A stretch of DNA of 64,000 nucleotides from assembly GCF_009017415.1 (NCBI RefSeq), contig NC_092409.1:248001-312000 (forward strand), in the 5' to 3' direction. The notes beneath the pieces were generated by a model. That model worked only from the letters and a program-made list of their open reading frames with translations. It had not been told where the DNA came from and ran no database searches. The position numbers and the translations under genes are program-made. Numbering within the stretch: the stretch's first letter is position 1; every line of letters begins with the position of its first letter. Source of the stretch: Aspergillus flavus (Eukaryota; Ascomycota; Eurotiomycetes; Eurotiales; Aspergillaceae). Below are positions 21,376 to 31,784 of this stretch, in pieces.

Positions 21376-22977
21376 GACTCCCATTCACCGTCTATCCCAT
21401 TTGGGCGTGTACGGAATTCCACATCGACCCTGCGAGTTCCCTGAGCGACGTCAAAGCCAATCGCGTGTATCCTGCGGAATTCAGGCACACCATCAATCTT
21501 AACATTCAAGCCCAGCTCTTCGATATCCTTTGCTCTCCGTGCTACCGAAGCCACGACCGGACCTTCCCAAACTCCTTTGTCATTTGGCATTGAAGCCAGC
21601 ATGTCAATCGCGTTCTGGCGAAGCGACGTAACCCGACACTTAGTGGCAATCATGTATAGAGGCTGAACAACACCCATGTCCACGGGGACCCCTAGCATGC
21701 TCCCTGCAGGTCGACTATGCCACCACGACACTAGCCTTTTTGCGCATTGTATCATATGATTAAAATTGGGCAAAAACCGATCATAAATCATTTCCTCGGC
21801 GTAGAGACATGTTGAGGCGGTTATGATGGCCATGTGATACTGGATCAATAGTAGACACACCTGTGGAGTCATCCGAGGATCTCCTTGTGCCTTCTGACAG
21901 GAATAAGAGTAGTGGAACGCCGAGTTCCATTGCTCCAGACGCTCTAGCAATAATTGCGCTTCTGCAAGTATCTCTAGGGGAATACCATCCGGCTGTTTGT
22001 AGCGATACGGTGCAGCCGCCCTGCGTGAGAGAAACATGACATTGCCATACTCTGCATTAAACTTTTGTTCGGCTTCTCCGAACGTGTTGAATATGTATGG
22101 GATTGGCTTTGTCTCCTCGACGAGAAGAACAGGCGCACGTGCACCGACATGTATTGCCGCTTGTAGGTCAAGTTTTACATAGGCCTCTTTGATATCACTG
22201 TCGATTTCCCCTGACAGGGCAATACATTGGTTAGCACGACCGACGTTCGCGGCCAAGGGTACCAACATACCTCTACCCAGGACTCGTGACATCTGAACAA
22301 TATTCAGACACCGGTCCAGGTGGCTTAAAGCACTTAGATGATCTTTAATTAGGACCTCGAACCAGATACAGATGATTCCACATAGCAACGCAGTTTCAAC
22401 TGATTGCCTATCACTATGAGACAGCAGCGCTCGCACAGAAGACAAGGCTTTCCCGTATTTCTTCAACGCGAGCTTATATCTAGCATTTCCACACTGAGAA
22501 GCGAGGAGACAACTTGTGGAGTGATGCTTAGAATTGGCCTCTAGCATAAGCACACTGATCGCAATGGCACATTCCCGAACAGCAACATCACCAAGTACCC
22601 CTTGAATCATTAGAGCCCGCCAAGCAGGTATATTGGATTGGGCTGGGGAGCTGAATGCAATGCGCTCTAGAAAATATCCAACATATCGAGCTTCTTGATC
22701 ATTTTCGTATACTAATCTTGCTGGTGATTTCTTCATTGTCGAAACTGTCAACACATGTGCGAAAGAGACCGTTACACTCGTCGCGGCTTTCGAAGGCCCG
22801 TCGCAGCGACGCCCTGTGGAGGTGCACCGCTTACAGGCTGGCCACGACTCGTCACATCGGATTCTGCGAGCCCTTCGACCATGTCAGCATCTACATGCGA
22901 GGGCTTGAGCAAGGGGGAGGTCCGTACTTGCAGGTGCGGCAACCAGTCCGGGATTTGGTGTGTGATTTTCGTGCCAT
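21351..22977 (-). CDS. Zn2Cys6 transcription factor (TF-2)
   Basis: Exon 22977-22928 (17 codons less one base) splices over a 55-nt intron (GTACGG...TCGAAG) to 22872-21351, giving 523 residues. The intron falls inside the zinc cluster, between cysteines two and three: C13-x2-C16-x6-C23-x6-C30-x2-C33-x6-C40. The rest resembles the fungal-specific factor domain of the short, non-MHR type (VGYFLERIAFSSPAQSNIPAW, then helical repeats with LSHLDRCLNIV). Without the 50-nt first exon the gene would look like a regulator lacking a DNA-binding domain. No neighbouring pathway genes point to its targets. Confidence 0.85.
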
Positions 22978-23535
22978 TTCCGTGACTCTGGCTAATAGAA
23001 AGGGAATAGTTTGGTTTCTTATCACCAGATGTTGCCGCGTGGTTGGCAGTTTTGCATCAAGCTTCTGTTCTGAATTTTGCTAGCTTTTTGATTATACGAG
23101 AAAGGAACCTTAACAAATATCCAAGCTGCCTTGTGGACTCGTTTCCTTCCTTCACACGCCCTTCGGGAACAATATTCTTGGCATCCAACATCACCATGGA
23201 CTTTCCCCATTCTGGAAGCTGAATACGATGTAGCCAATCGTTATAACAGATGGAGGACTTGGCATACTATGATTCAATTAGGCTGGTTCTAGCGCGAAGC
23301 TAGGGTACCACAAATGCAGCGTTAGGGCGCACTACAGCTAAAATTAGTTGATATACGAAGACACTCCTCGACTTATTGCAGAAGCCGAGACATTCCCCCT
23401 GGTATCGAGTAACTAATTGAACTACTCCGAGTAAGGTCGTCATAAAAGCACCATTGTCTGTCCTCCAAACTGAAACATGCCTTATCAAGGGTGAACTTCA
23501 AATCCATCTAGCCAACGACCCACCCCGGCGCTGTA
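22978..23535. other. intergenic
   Basis: Promoter of TF-2 and 3' flank of the RTA1-like gene. Nothing further recognised. Confidence 0.5.
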
Positions 23536-24587
23536 CTAAGGCTTGCCCGAGTTTGATATGGCAGTCAACACCAGGTCATCGCTCTCTCTTGATTTGGCCG
23601 AAGGCGAGACGAGCTCCTTCCAATCCCCAACGAGAGAGTATCCCGGATGAAACGCACTCATGCATGCACAGGCAATAACCATCATAGCCCCTTCGAGAAT
23701 CATGAATGCCACTTCGTCATTCGCCAGGTCGCTACTAAACCCACCATTTAATTCGGCGACGCGAAAGATTGACCGTATGAATATTGTAAGTGTTGCTATG
23801 GCCAAGCCTAATATATTCATTAGATTTTTATGAGCAGCATACTAGAGCTATTTCGGGGAATCTCACCTATGAGAAAACCTTTCCATTTCCAATCCCCATC
23901 GACCGGTTGAGGAACCACCCGGACATGGCGCTTCAGTCTCCATACATAGTCGCCGCAGAGGATCATAAACGATCCTAGCGCTACTACCTGGCTTGCTAAG
24001 CCGGCAATCATAATGTTGATGCCTGTCTGGCGTAGTCCGTCTTGTTCTTGGCCAGCTGTGGCTGTGATGGCGCCGCCAGCGGCTTGCAGGACGAGGCAAA
24101 TCAAGTCACAGGTTATGAAGATTCGCGCATAAGTCTTAGGTCTTATTCTGGACATGCTAGCACCGTAGACGACAATCACTCGTGCGAAACATATGTAAAT
24201 GGCGGCCGTTATGAAAGCTGGTCCGATGGTGAGACAGATGAGGTATCTGTCAGAGTTAGTCAATCACGGGTATTTATATTTGAGTAGCTTGGCTCACTGT
24301 AAGAAGGCGGAAAAATTGAATGGATTGGAGTGCAGCATCAGTCGTCCTCCGTAGCCGATGATCTCGAGGAGTATTCCACCGGACATGGCGGCTAGGTAAC
24401 TCCAGGTACGATAACGAATTCCGCAAAATACCTGAGCCAGAAACATTGGGACGAATAGAGCAAGGTAGAAAGCATTTCCTGGTAGACTGGGAATGTATCG
24501 AATAAGGGCCCAGTCAAGGGGACATGTCTGAAGGGTACATGGTGCGGTGATAATGCTCGGTGTGGGAGGTTGGCTTGTGGTTGACAT
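23536..24587 (-). CDS. RTA1-like seven-helix membrane protein
   Basis: Exons 24587-24298, 24246-23867 and 23807-23536 (introns of 51 and 59 nt) give 313 residues with seven hydrophobic segments. Signatures are WSYLAAMSGGILLEIIGYGGR, FNFSAFLQYLICLTIGPAF across the first intron, FITCDLICLVLQAAGGAI and FIRSIFRVAEL across the second, followed by EGAMMVIAC and HPG. RTA1/RSB1-type proteins sit in the plasma membrane and have been linked to lipid translocation and resistance to toxic compounds; the specific substrate is unknown. The C-terminal tail is short and Ser-rich. Confidence 0.92.
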
Positions 24588-24654
24588 AGTGATTTCCTGG
24601 CACAGTGATTCAATGGGAGAGATTTGAACCCTTCATCACTTGCTACAGCTGGTC

Positions 24655-24662
24655 TTTATATA
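24655..24662 (-). promoter_or_regulatory. TATA box of the RTA1-like gene
   Basis: TATATAAA on the minus strand, about 70 bp upstream of the start codon at 24587. Confidence 0.5.
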
Positions 24663-24847
24663 GGGAAAACGCATCATTATTATCTCCTCTAAGTAGCGGG
24701 AAACACATGCTGTATACCAAATCCAGGTAAGACATGCCAAGCTCAGTATTCGTATCCGCTACAGGAGGCCCCGTCTCCACATGGGTTGGGGTTACATCAT
24801 GCAGCAGATCGAAGCTTGCAGCACAAGGGACACTCGCATTGGATATT

Positions 24848-25828
24848 TTAATTCAGACTGAGCCATGACAGAGCTATACTAGGGGAAAAGGCCGAGGTTA
24901 TGAGAATGAAAGACGAGGATAACTGAACCAAGAGGGCCGTATCCAACCGGGGCGGCTGTTCATCCTCGACAGGGTCGAATCGAAGGTCCAGCTTCGCAAG
25001 GATACTCGATATCACAGAGGGTTCGCACCCGCGAAGCTGCACCACTAGTGGCCGGGGCTGAACTGCGAACAGCTTTAGCTGTCCAGTTGTGATCTCGAAC
25101 AGGCCTCTCCGAATGAGTGTCTCTGCCCATGGGCGATATTCCACTGACTCCTCTTGCGCACTCAACGGGGGCTCCTCATCCACGGTGGGGATGATATGCA
25201 CTTCCTTCCCGACAGCAGCGAGGACCCTAGACGAGAACTGACTGTCATCATCAGATGCGGCCTTGGTTATCGAGACCTTGACGATATAGCTCACCTGGCA
25301 TGCGTTTGGCGCGAAATCATCAGGCATGGTTTGCTGGCGGTCTAGAAAGACCGAGCCGCCCAGAGTAGGTGGTAAGCGCACATGTGCATCTTTCAGAACC
25401 CAGTTGGACGTTTCGTGGTCGCACGCTTGGGGCAAGACCCGGTCAGGCAGAACAAAGGTGAACGGGAAACTATACACAATGCCGCAACGAAGAGTTCAAC
25501 AAGGTGGAAATCGTCCATTCTCAACTGGCTGGCGCAACCTGAGAAAACTGTGAGTTGCCGCTGTTCGCTTGATAATAGCTCCTGGTGGTTCGATGGTAGT
25601 CTCACTGGTGCCTATACTGTACGTAAGTTGAAGGCTTCGTAAGTAATCGAGACACCAACCTTCAAAGGTGATCTGGAGGGCACCGATCATCACATCCTCT
25701 CTCACAGTGACCATTACGTTAAAATTGATCTCATCACCGGTAGTGTAGCGATTGACAATCCCGTCCTTCGGATCGTCGAGATTGACTGTAACCTGGGGGC
25801 GACTGCGCCGTTCCACGATTGCAGCCAT
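24848..25828 (-). pseudogene. arrestin-domain protein, apparently broken
   Basis: From ATG 25828 the frame reads MAAIVERRSRPQVTVNLDD..., an arrestin-like N-terminal sheet. It continues through an in-frame 48-nt probable intron (25659-25612) to HSFLRLRQPVENGRFPPC, then hits TGA at 25498-25496. The same frame resumes with YSFPFTFVLPD, LPPTLGGSVF and FAPNACQVSYIVKV, which align with fungal arrestin-like proteins that recruit ubiquitin ligases to transporters. The reading then ends at 24848 near where the C-terminal arrestin domain should begin. A 69-nt intron (AG|GTTGCG...TATAG|T) could bypass the stop but would remove conserved linker residues. Two lesions make a pseudogene the best reading. 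Confidence 0.6.
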
Positions 25829-27134
25829 ACAATATAGGGAATACTACATGAGATATGCCCAACACTACTCCGTAACGGGGCGCGATTTGGGATAAATCTG
25901 ATAATGTGCTATGTACCCTGGTCACTATGAATGGTAAAATCACTGCGACGGTTAATGTCGGCTTCCTCATGTTCTTTAATTCAAGGTGGCCGATCTTAGA
26001 AGCCAAGCGAGAGGGAACTCGTAACTTGTCGCCCTCTGTATGGCAAGGCAAGTATTACGAAGCAATCGGCTTGGACTGTTCTAAATTGCAGGGATAGTCC
26101 TGGATGAATATGCCGGCTGAGTCAAATACCGGTGCGCCGACTGTGGGACAAGGTAAGTCCGTTCGCGGCAGTGAGTGAACCTAATGTATTGGCTAACTGA
26201 ACAACGCGGCGGACAGTCCGATTCATCATGTCTTTTACCACCATCCCGATGCATCCCTGTAGCAAATAGGATGTAAAGGGTTGTTCCCTGTGAGGAAAGG
26301 GTGGTCGTGATCGGGGCTACCGTACCCACGTGACTAAGGACTATGACATATAAACACACTGCAAGACAATGGCGCTTTTGTAGTTTTTAATGTAGGATCG
26401 ATCGATGATTACCGCTTGCTGGCGGAATCACGGCCAGAACAGGCACCTACTCACCCTAATCACAAACAGTAGGAATGATAGCTATATGCAGCATGATAAT
26501 GTGGGCTACGTGATGTGGTACATGGCGTCTCGTATCCAACTGAGTTTAGGGCTTCGAAATAAGTATAAGCTTATCGTTATAGCCCTGCCATTCATTCATC
26601 CTACAATGAATAGAATAAAAAAGAGAAACTCTAATTCTTGATTATCTTTAACACCCGAGGAAGCGGCCAAGCGCTGGCATTTCTAGGCAATTTCCGCCGA
26701 CAACCCTAAGTAAAGCATCTCAATCGTAATTTGCCCCTTACTTTCTATACTCCGGGCAGATTGAATCGGGAGTTTTCTCTGTTCGTCTTACTCTCTTCAT
26801 TTCTCTTCTTGTTCATTTGTCAACTTCTTTCTTCCTTTCTTTCTTTCTTTCTTCATTTTTTGTTTTGCTTGTTGAGTGTATGAGCTCCGATTATAACAGA
26901 CGTCAGAAACAAAGAAAGTCAATTACGACTTGAGCCATGACATTCCGAGTGCTTATGGTTGAAGTATCAATTGATGATGCCTTAGTGGACAAACCGTTTT
27001 TTCCTTTTTCTCCCTCTCTCTCCTCCCTTTCCTTCTACAACAATTCAGCCGTTTCCTCCTCCAGTCTCCCTCGTCTGAAACCCCCATTGCATCTCTGTCA
27101 CCGTCTCTGTCTACCATATCTCTCCACTGCCGTG
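25829..27134. other. intergenic with CT-rich promoter
   Basis: No gene seen. TTTC-rich simple sequence at about 26828-26855 lies upstream of the MFS locus at 27135. Confidence 0.5.
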
Positions 27135-28812
27135 ATGGCGTCGGAAGTAGCATTAAGCCAGGATGGGCAGCGTCCGAACGAGCTGGGCAATGAGCCGAAA
27201 CAAGAGCATGTGTCCACTAGACCATCTCTTGAGGATCAAAGTAACGAGGGAAAGCCGCCCAAGAACACTGCTCTCATAATATTTTGTATCTCGTGTATTA
27301 CGTTCATTAGTTGTTACCTCGGGGGATTGGTAACCGTCTCCGTCCCGGCGATATCGAAGGATTTGTCCTTGGATCCCGGTGTAGAGCTTTGGTCCGTATC
27401 TCTTGTCAAAACTTCCCGAGGGAAAGGAACCTGTGCTGACGGAACAGGCCGGTATCCATGTATGCCCTTGCGACAGAATGCACTCTTCTCATTTCAGGAG
27501 CCGTGTCGGACGCTGTTGGGAGCCGCCCTGTCTTCCTCATCGCATGTTTTCTCTAGAGCATTTTCTGCATGGCCTGTCTCCTCTCGGCAACAGGAACTCA
27601 ACTGATTCTCTTTCGTGTCATCTCAGGTCTAGCAACCTCACTTTGTCTTCCGTCTGCCATGAGCCTAATTAGTGAGTACTTCCCCGCGGGTATGTTGCGC
27701 AACCTTGCGTTTGCGTTCATGGGGGGTGGCCAGCCCGTTGGCTTCGGGCTTGGCATCATATGCGGAGGAGTTATTGCCGACAGCGCTGGATGACGATTGG
27801 GCTTCTACAGTGCAGCTATCGCTAATACCTTTGCTGCCCTCTCATCGTGGTGGAAAATTCCCCGCAGTCAAGCCGGAGACGTTTCCTGGCATATGCTGGT
27901 GTTTGGTATTGATTGGGTCGGGGCAGTCGCTGCTAGTGCGGGCCTAGGCCTACTTTCCTATGCTTTATCGTCAGTTCCCCTGGCCCCACCCTATCGTATC
28001 ACGCCTAATAGTGTTTGAATAGGCTTATTACAGGGGACATAAATAAAGCGCATGAGGCATCAACCATAATCTGCTTTTCGTTGTCTGGTGTTTTACTTAT
28101 CTTCTTTGTCCTCTGGCAAAGCTTCCAAGAGCGCCGCAACAAGCCTACATTGATCTGGAACTCACTCTGGAAGAACCTTGCCTTCACATGTACCTGTGTG
28201 AACGAATTCATGATCTGGGGTGCGTTCAACGCCTTCGAACAGGTAATCAACCTCTTCTTCCAGAACGCACAGGATCTTTCACGCGTCGAGACGGCCATCC
28301 GATTCATCCCAACACCTATCACAGGCCAACTTACCGCCCTCACAACACGATTCGTCTTACACAGATGTCGCGCCGACGCCATCATCAATATCACCACTAT
28401 TATATCTTGTGTCTCGCCGCTGATCATGGCCTTGGTGAATCCGATATGGGTCTACTGGCGCTGTGCATATGTAGCGATCTGTCTGAAGTCAATTACCGCT
28501 GACTCCCTGTTCACTGTGTCCAATATCCTCATTGCAGGTGTTTTCCCTGCCGAAACACAAGGGCTGGCAGCCGGTGCTTTCAATACAGCTTCCCAGATCG
28601 GGAAGAGTTTCGGTCTGGCGATCGTCGCGTTGATCTCTAATCAGGTCACTGACCAACAGTCACAAATTGTGGAAAAGGGCAGCCCTGAGGCATTGATTGT
28701 GGGATACCGTGCGGCGTTCTGGACATTGTTCGGGATGAATGTAGCAAGTCTGGTTGTTAGTTTATTCGGGTTACGTAAGGTGGGCAATATTGGGAAGAAG
28801 AAAACGCAGTAG
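27135..28812 (+). pseudogene. MFS drug:H+ antiporter-like transporter with two nonsense codons
   Basis: From ATG 27135 (MASEVALSQDGQ) the frame runs through a 56-nt intron (27392-27447, rejoining W-PVSMYALATEC) into GAVSDAVGSRPVFLIACFL. It then meets TAG at 27554-27556 where related transporters have Gln, and TGA at 27791-27793 inside ADSAG*RLGFY where they have Trp. A second intron (27970-28022) rejoins LLSYALS to LITGDINKAHEA, and the rest is intact to FGLRKVGNIGKKKTQ. Both stops are single transitions within otherwise well-preserved helices, so loss is recent, or these are sequencing errors. The family is a 14-helix (DHA2-like) major facilitator. No splice pattern was found that avoids either stop while keeping conserved residues. 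Confidence 0.75.
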
Positions 28813-29158
28813 ATGGTCTTTTTCTTAGACACGGGTTTTGTTTTATTGACATGGTATACATAATTAGAATTTCTGTTTGTTGCTCTGCAATGAGTGTATG
28901 GTAAATTGTAGAGTGGAGAACATAGGAAGATCTTGGTGGAATTACTCCATACACAAACCAGAACCCTTGGTTCGGATAAGCAACTTGCATTAGCGTCTTT
29001 TTAGTGTCCAGTATGAGATCATATTGGTTACTACAAAACTGAGCTTTTAGTAAAGTATGCGGGCGTCTGTCAGTTATAAGAATTGAAGGAGATTCATTGA
29101 CACCCGGAAATAGAATTAATGATTTCTTACCACTTTACCCCATCTCACAGCACCAGCC
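28813..29158. other. intergenic
   Basis: Short flank between the broken transporter and the SDR gene on the same strand; nothing recognised. Confidence 0.5.
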
Positions 29159-30309
29159 ATGTCTCAACCAGCCCAAGGATATACCCATAACGGACCCGTC
29201 GACTGTTCCTTGCCCTTCGACACCAAGAATCTAAAAGGAAAGACGGCAATTGTCACCGGAGGTAGAGTCTCATCAACAGAGTAGGCCATGCTGGACAGGA
29301 CAATTAATTTGAAGCAGGTGCCAATGGACTCGGTGAAGGCTATGTTCGCGCCCTCGTTGCTGAAGGGTAGGTCGCTCAGAACCTATATACAACAGGCGCC
29401 TAACACAATACCTAGGGTCAATGTGTGTATCGCAGATCTGAACGAAGAAAAAGGGAAGAAGTTAGAAGCAGAGCTGAAGGGGTGAGTACCATCCCCCATA
29501 GCCCTACCATGCCAGAAAAGCTGTTAACCATCCCCAAGCACGAAATACATCCAATGCAACACCACCATCTGGGAAGACCAAACCCGTCTCTTCCGCGAAG
29601 CCGTCTCCTTCTCGCCAACAGGCAAAATCCACTACGTTGTCGCCAACGCCGGAATCCATCGACCGGACGAAGTCTTCCTGTACTCTGGCGACGACCAGGA
29701 GCCACAAAAGCCGGATCTCAGCACCATCGACGTTAACATTCAAGGCACATTATACACAGCCAAGTTAGCATCGCACTACTTTATCAAACAGAACGGACAG
29801 ACACCCTCACCAAAGCAAGAGGATACATGTTTGGTTCTCATTGGATCTGGTGCAGCCTTCCTTGACTGCCCTCGCGCGCCTCAGTACTGTGCCAGTAAAT
29901 GGGCTATGCGGGGTATTATGCATGCTCTCCGAAGGACGGCATTCTATTACGGGAGTCGGGTTAATATTATCTCCCCTTGGTAAGTAGTCCTATTGGATAT
30001 CTTATGTGACGCAGTCATTGACATATGGGTAGGTATGTGAAGACAAACATTCTCTCGGAGGACGCTTTTGCCCATGTTTCTAGTCTGGCGGTAGTGTTGG
30101 CCACGGTTGAAGATGCAGGGCAGTGTCTTTTGCGGATTCTTAGCGATACGAGTATCAATGGTCATTCTATTTTCGTCTCGGGGAGGAAGTGGGCTGCCCA
30201 GGGTTACTTGGACTTGGATTTGGAGGATTATGCGGGCAGTGCGCTGATCCAGGAGATTCAGGAAGATCAAATGAAGTCGGCGCCGGCTTCATTAGGACTG
30301 TTCGTGTGA
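29159..30309 (+). CDS. short-chain dehydrogenase/reductase (SDR-1)
   Basis: Five exons, 29159-29261, 29318-29366, 29416-29481, 29539-29979 and 30033-30309, join in phase to 311 residues. The cofactor motif is TGGANGLGEG, formed across the first intron. NAGIH, the serine-bearing LIGSGAAFLD and YCASK (Tyr189, Lys193) complete the classical SDR set. The extended N-terminus (about 27 residues before KGKTAIVTGG) and the overall pattern resemble fungal 15-hydroxyprostaglandin dehydrogenase-like or averantin-dehydrogenase-like SDRs. Likely NAD-dependent oxidation of a secondary alcohol; substrate unknown. No biosynthetic core enzyme lies nearby. Confidence 0.88.
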
Positions 30310-31784
30310 ATATCACATTTATGGAATTGTGCTTCAGCTTGGGATAGTAGCCATTCTGAATTGATGAATAACGCTCCAGGTTGGTAAAGATTTCATGTTC
30401 CCGCGGTGAAGACATCATAGTCCAGTATGTCCTCCGAAAGATGACGATACGCATAATGACAGAACAAAAGAAAAGAGCGAAGGTCGAGAAAAGAAATGTC
30501 TTGAGATAGAAGAAATAGGAGGCTGATGTTCCTTCTTTGGAGCATTCTGAGGAGAGCTAGTGCTTCATCCGGTTTTCTATACCTTGGATGTTCACCGAAG
30601 CCAGATATTCAACGCCATAGGTAAGTCTAAAAATACTGACTGACCGACGCACCTAAGTGAACCATTTACCACAGCCATGATCTATGAAGAATGAAGCCAA
30701 ACAAGGGCTAGCCGCCCAAAGTCTGCAACACAGCCACGCCAAGATAGTAATCAGGTTGCATTAGTGCCGGGAGCTAAAAACCCTAAGCGATCCATCGTGT
30801 CACTCGGAGATAATGGCTAAATCCGCGATCATCAAGTCATCCAAATCTCGGCAGATCTACGGTATTCAAAGACTATGCGATATAGCTAGGACCGAGATCT
30901 CGTGGCTTTGCGGTTCTGGGTACGCTCCATCTTCTATTCCACGTCGGGTATGCTATTTGTCCGCTAGAAGTTATGTTTTCAACATACTTACTAGTGCCTT
31001 CTGATGCCCAGCGCAGTCTGAGCATTTAATTCTCAAGGAAGGTTTTACATAAACGTCACTGAATGGAATTAAATGTGATCAACCGCCGGGGATAAAACGG
31101 GAATTGGAACTAATTCGGCACAACTGTTCTCTACATTATCATCGAAGGTTCTATCGGTGCCCATGTGGAGCCAAAGAACCTGCCACAAATCTCGAAGGTA
31201 ACTTATCATGTAATTAACCTTAAGCTACAAACATGATAAGCCCAGCATAGCCACCAGCACTCTCAGTCTATCGTTAGGCAACACCAATATCGATGAGATC
31301 AGCCAATACCGACGGACCATTCGGAAAGCACTCCCACTCTCTTGGCACTATCCCCCCGCTCCGAGGGATCCGTAGCCACTCCAGGATGTGGTGCCAAGTC
31401 GGAGGCGAGGCTGTGCTCTCCACGATTCTGCGTTTTAGGGCACAAGAGAAAGGTTTTGGATGGTGCCGTCAGCACAGCGGGTCTTGGGGGTGACGAGTCT
31501 GTCTTGGCTTGCATAATGCATTTCGCTCGGTATATGGCAGATGTCCATAGGGTTTTATACTGATGCCTGGATTACGTGGGTCGGTTGTGGACTTTCGAAG
31601 CGGTTGATTTGCGATTTTGTGGTGCTCGGTAGAAGCTTGGTATCGCTACCGACTCAATCTCGTGGGAAACCGATTATAAATCCATGATGAATAGAAGAGC
31701 ACTGTACGTATATATAGCTATATGTGTTAGCTGTATAGCTCAATCGTCTTTGATCACATACCTCAAGTCTCGTTATATTCAATC
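30310..31784. other. intergenic, 1.5 kb, no gene seen
   Basis: Only short overlapping frames with no recognisable content. The last 100 bp, with TATATATAGC near 31709, is the likely ADAM promoter. Confidence 0.45.

Noticed and set aside
24612..24640. B-box-like GGTTCAAATC on the minus strand
   Set aside because: The T-arm stem does not pair and no cloverleaf can be drawn; the position is also within the RTA1 5' flank.
27961..28033. Apparent frameshift in the MFS gene near 28015
   Set aside because: A 53-nt intron (27970-28022, GTCAGT...AATAG) restores phase exactly, so only the two stop codons count as lesions.
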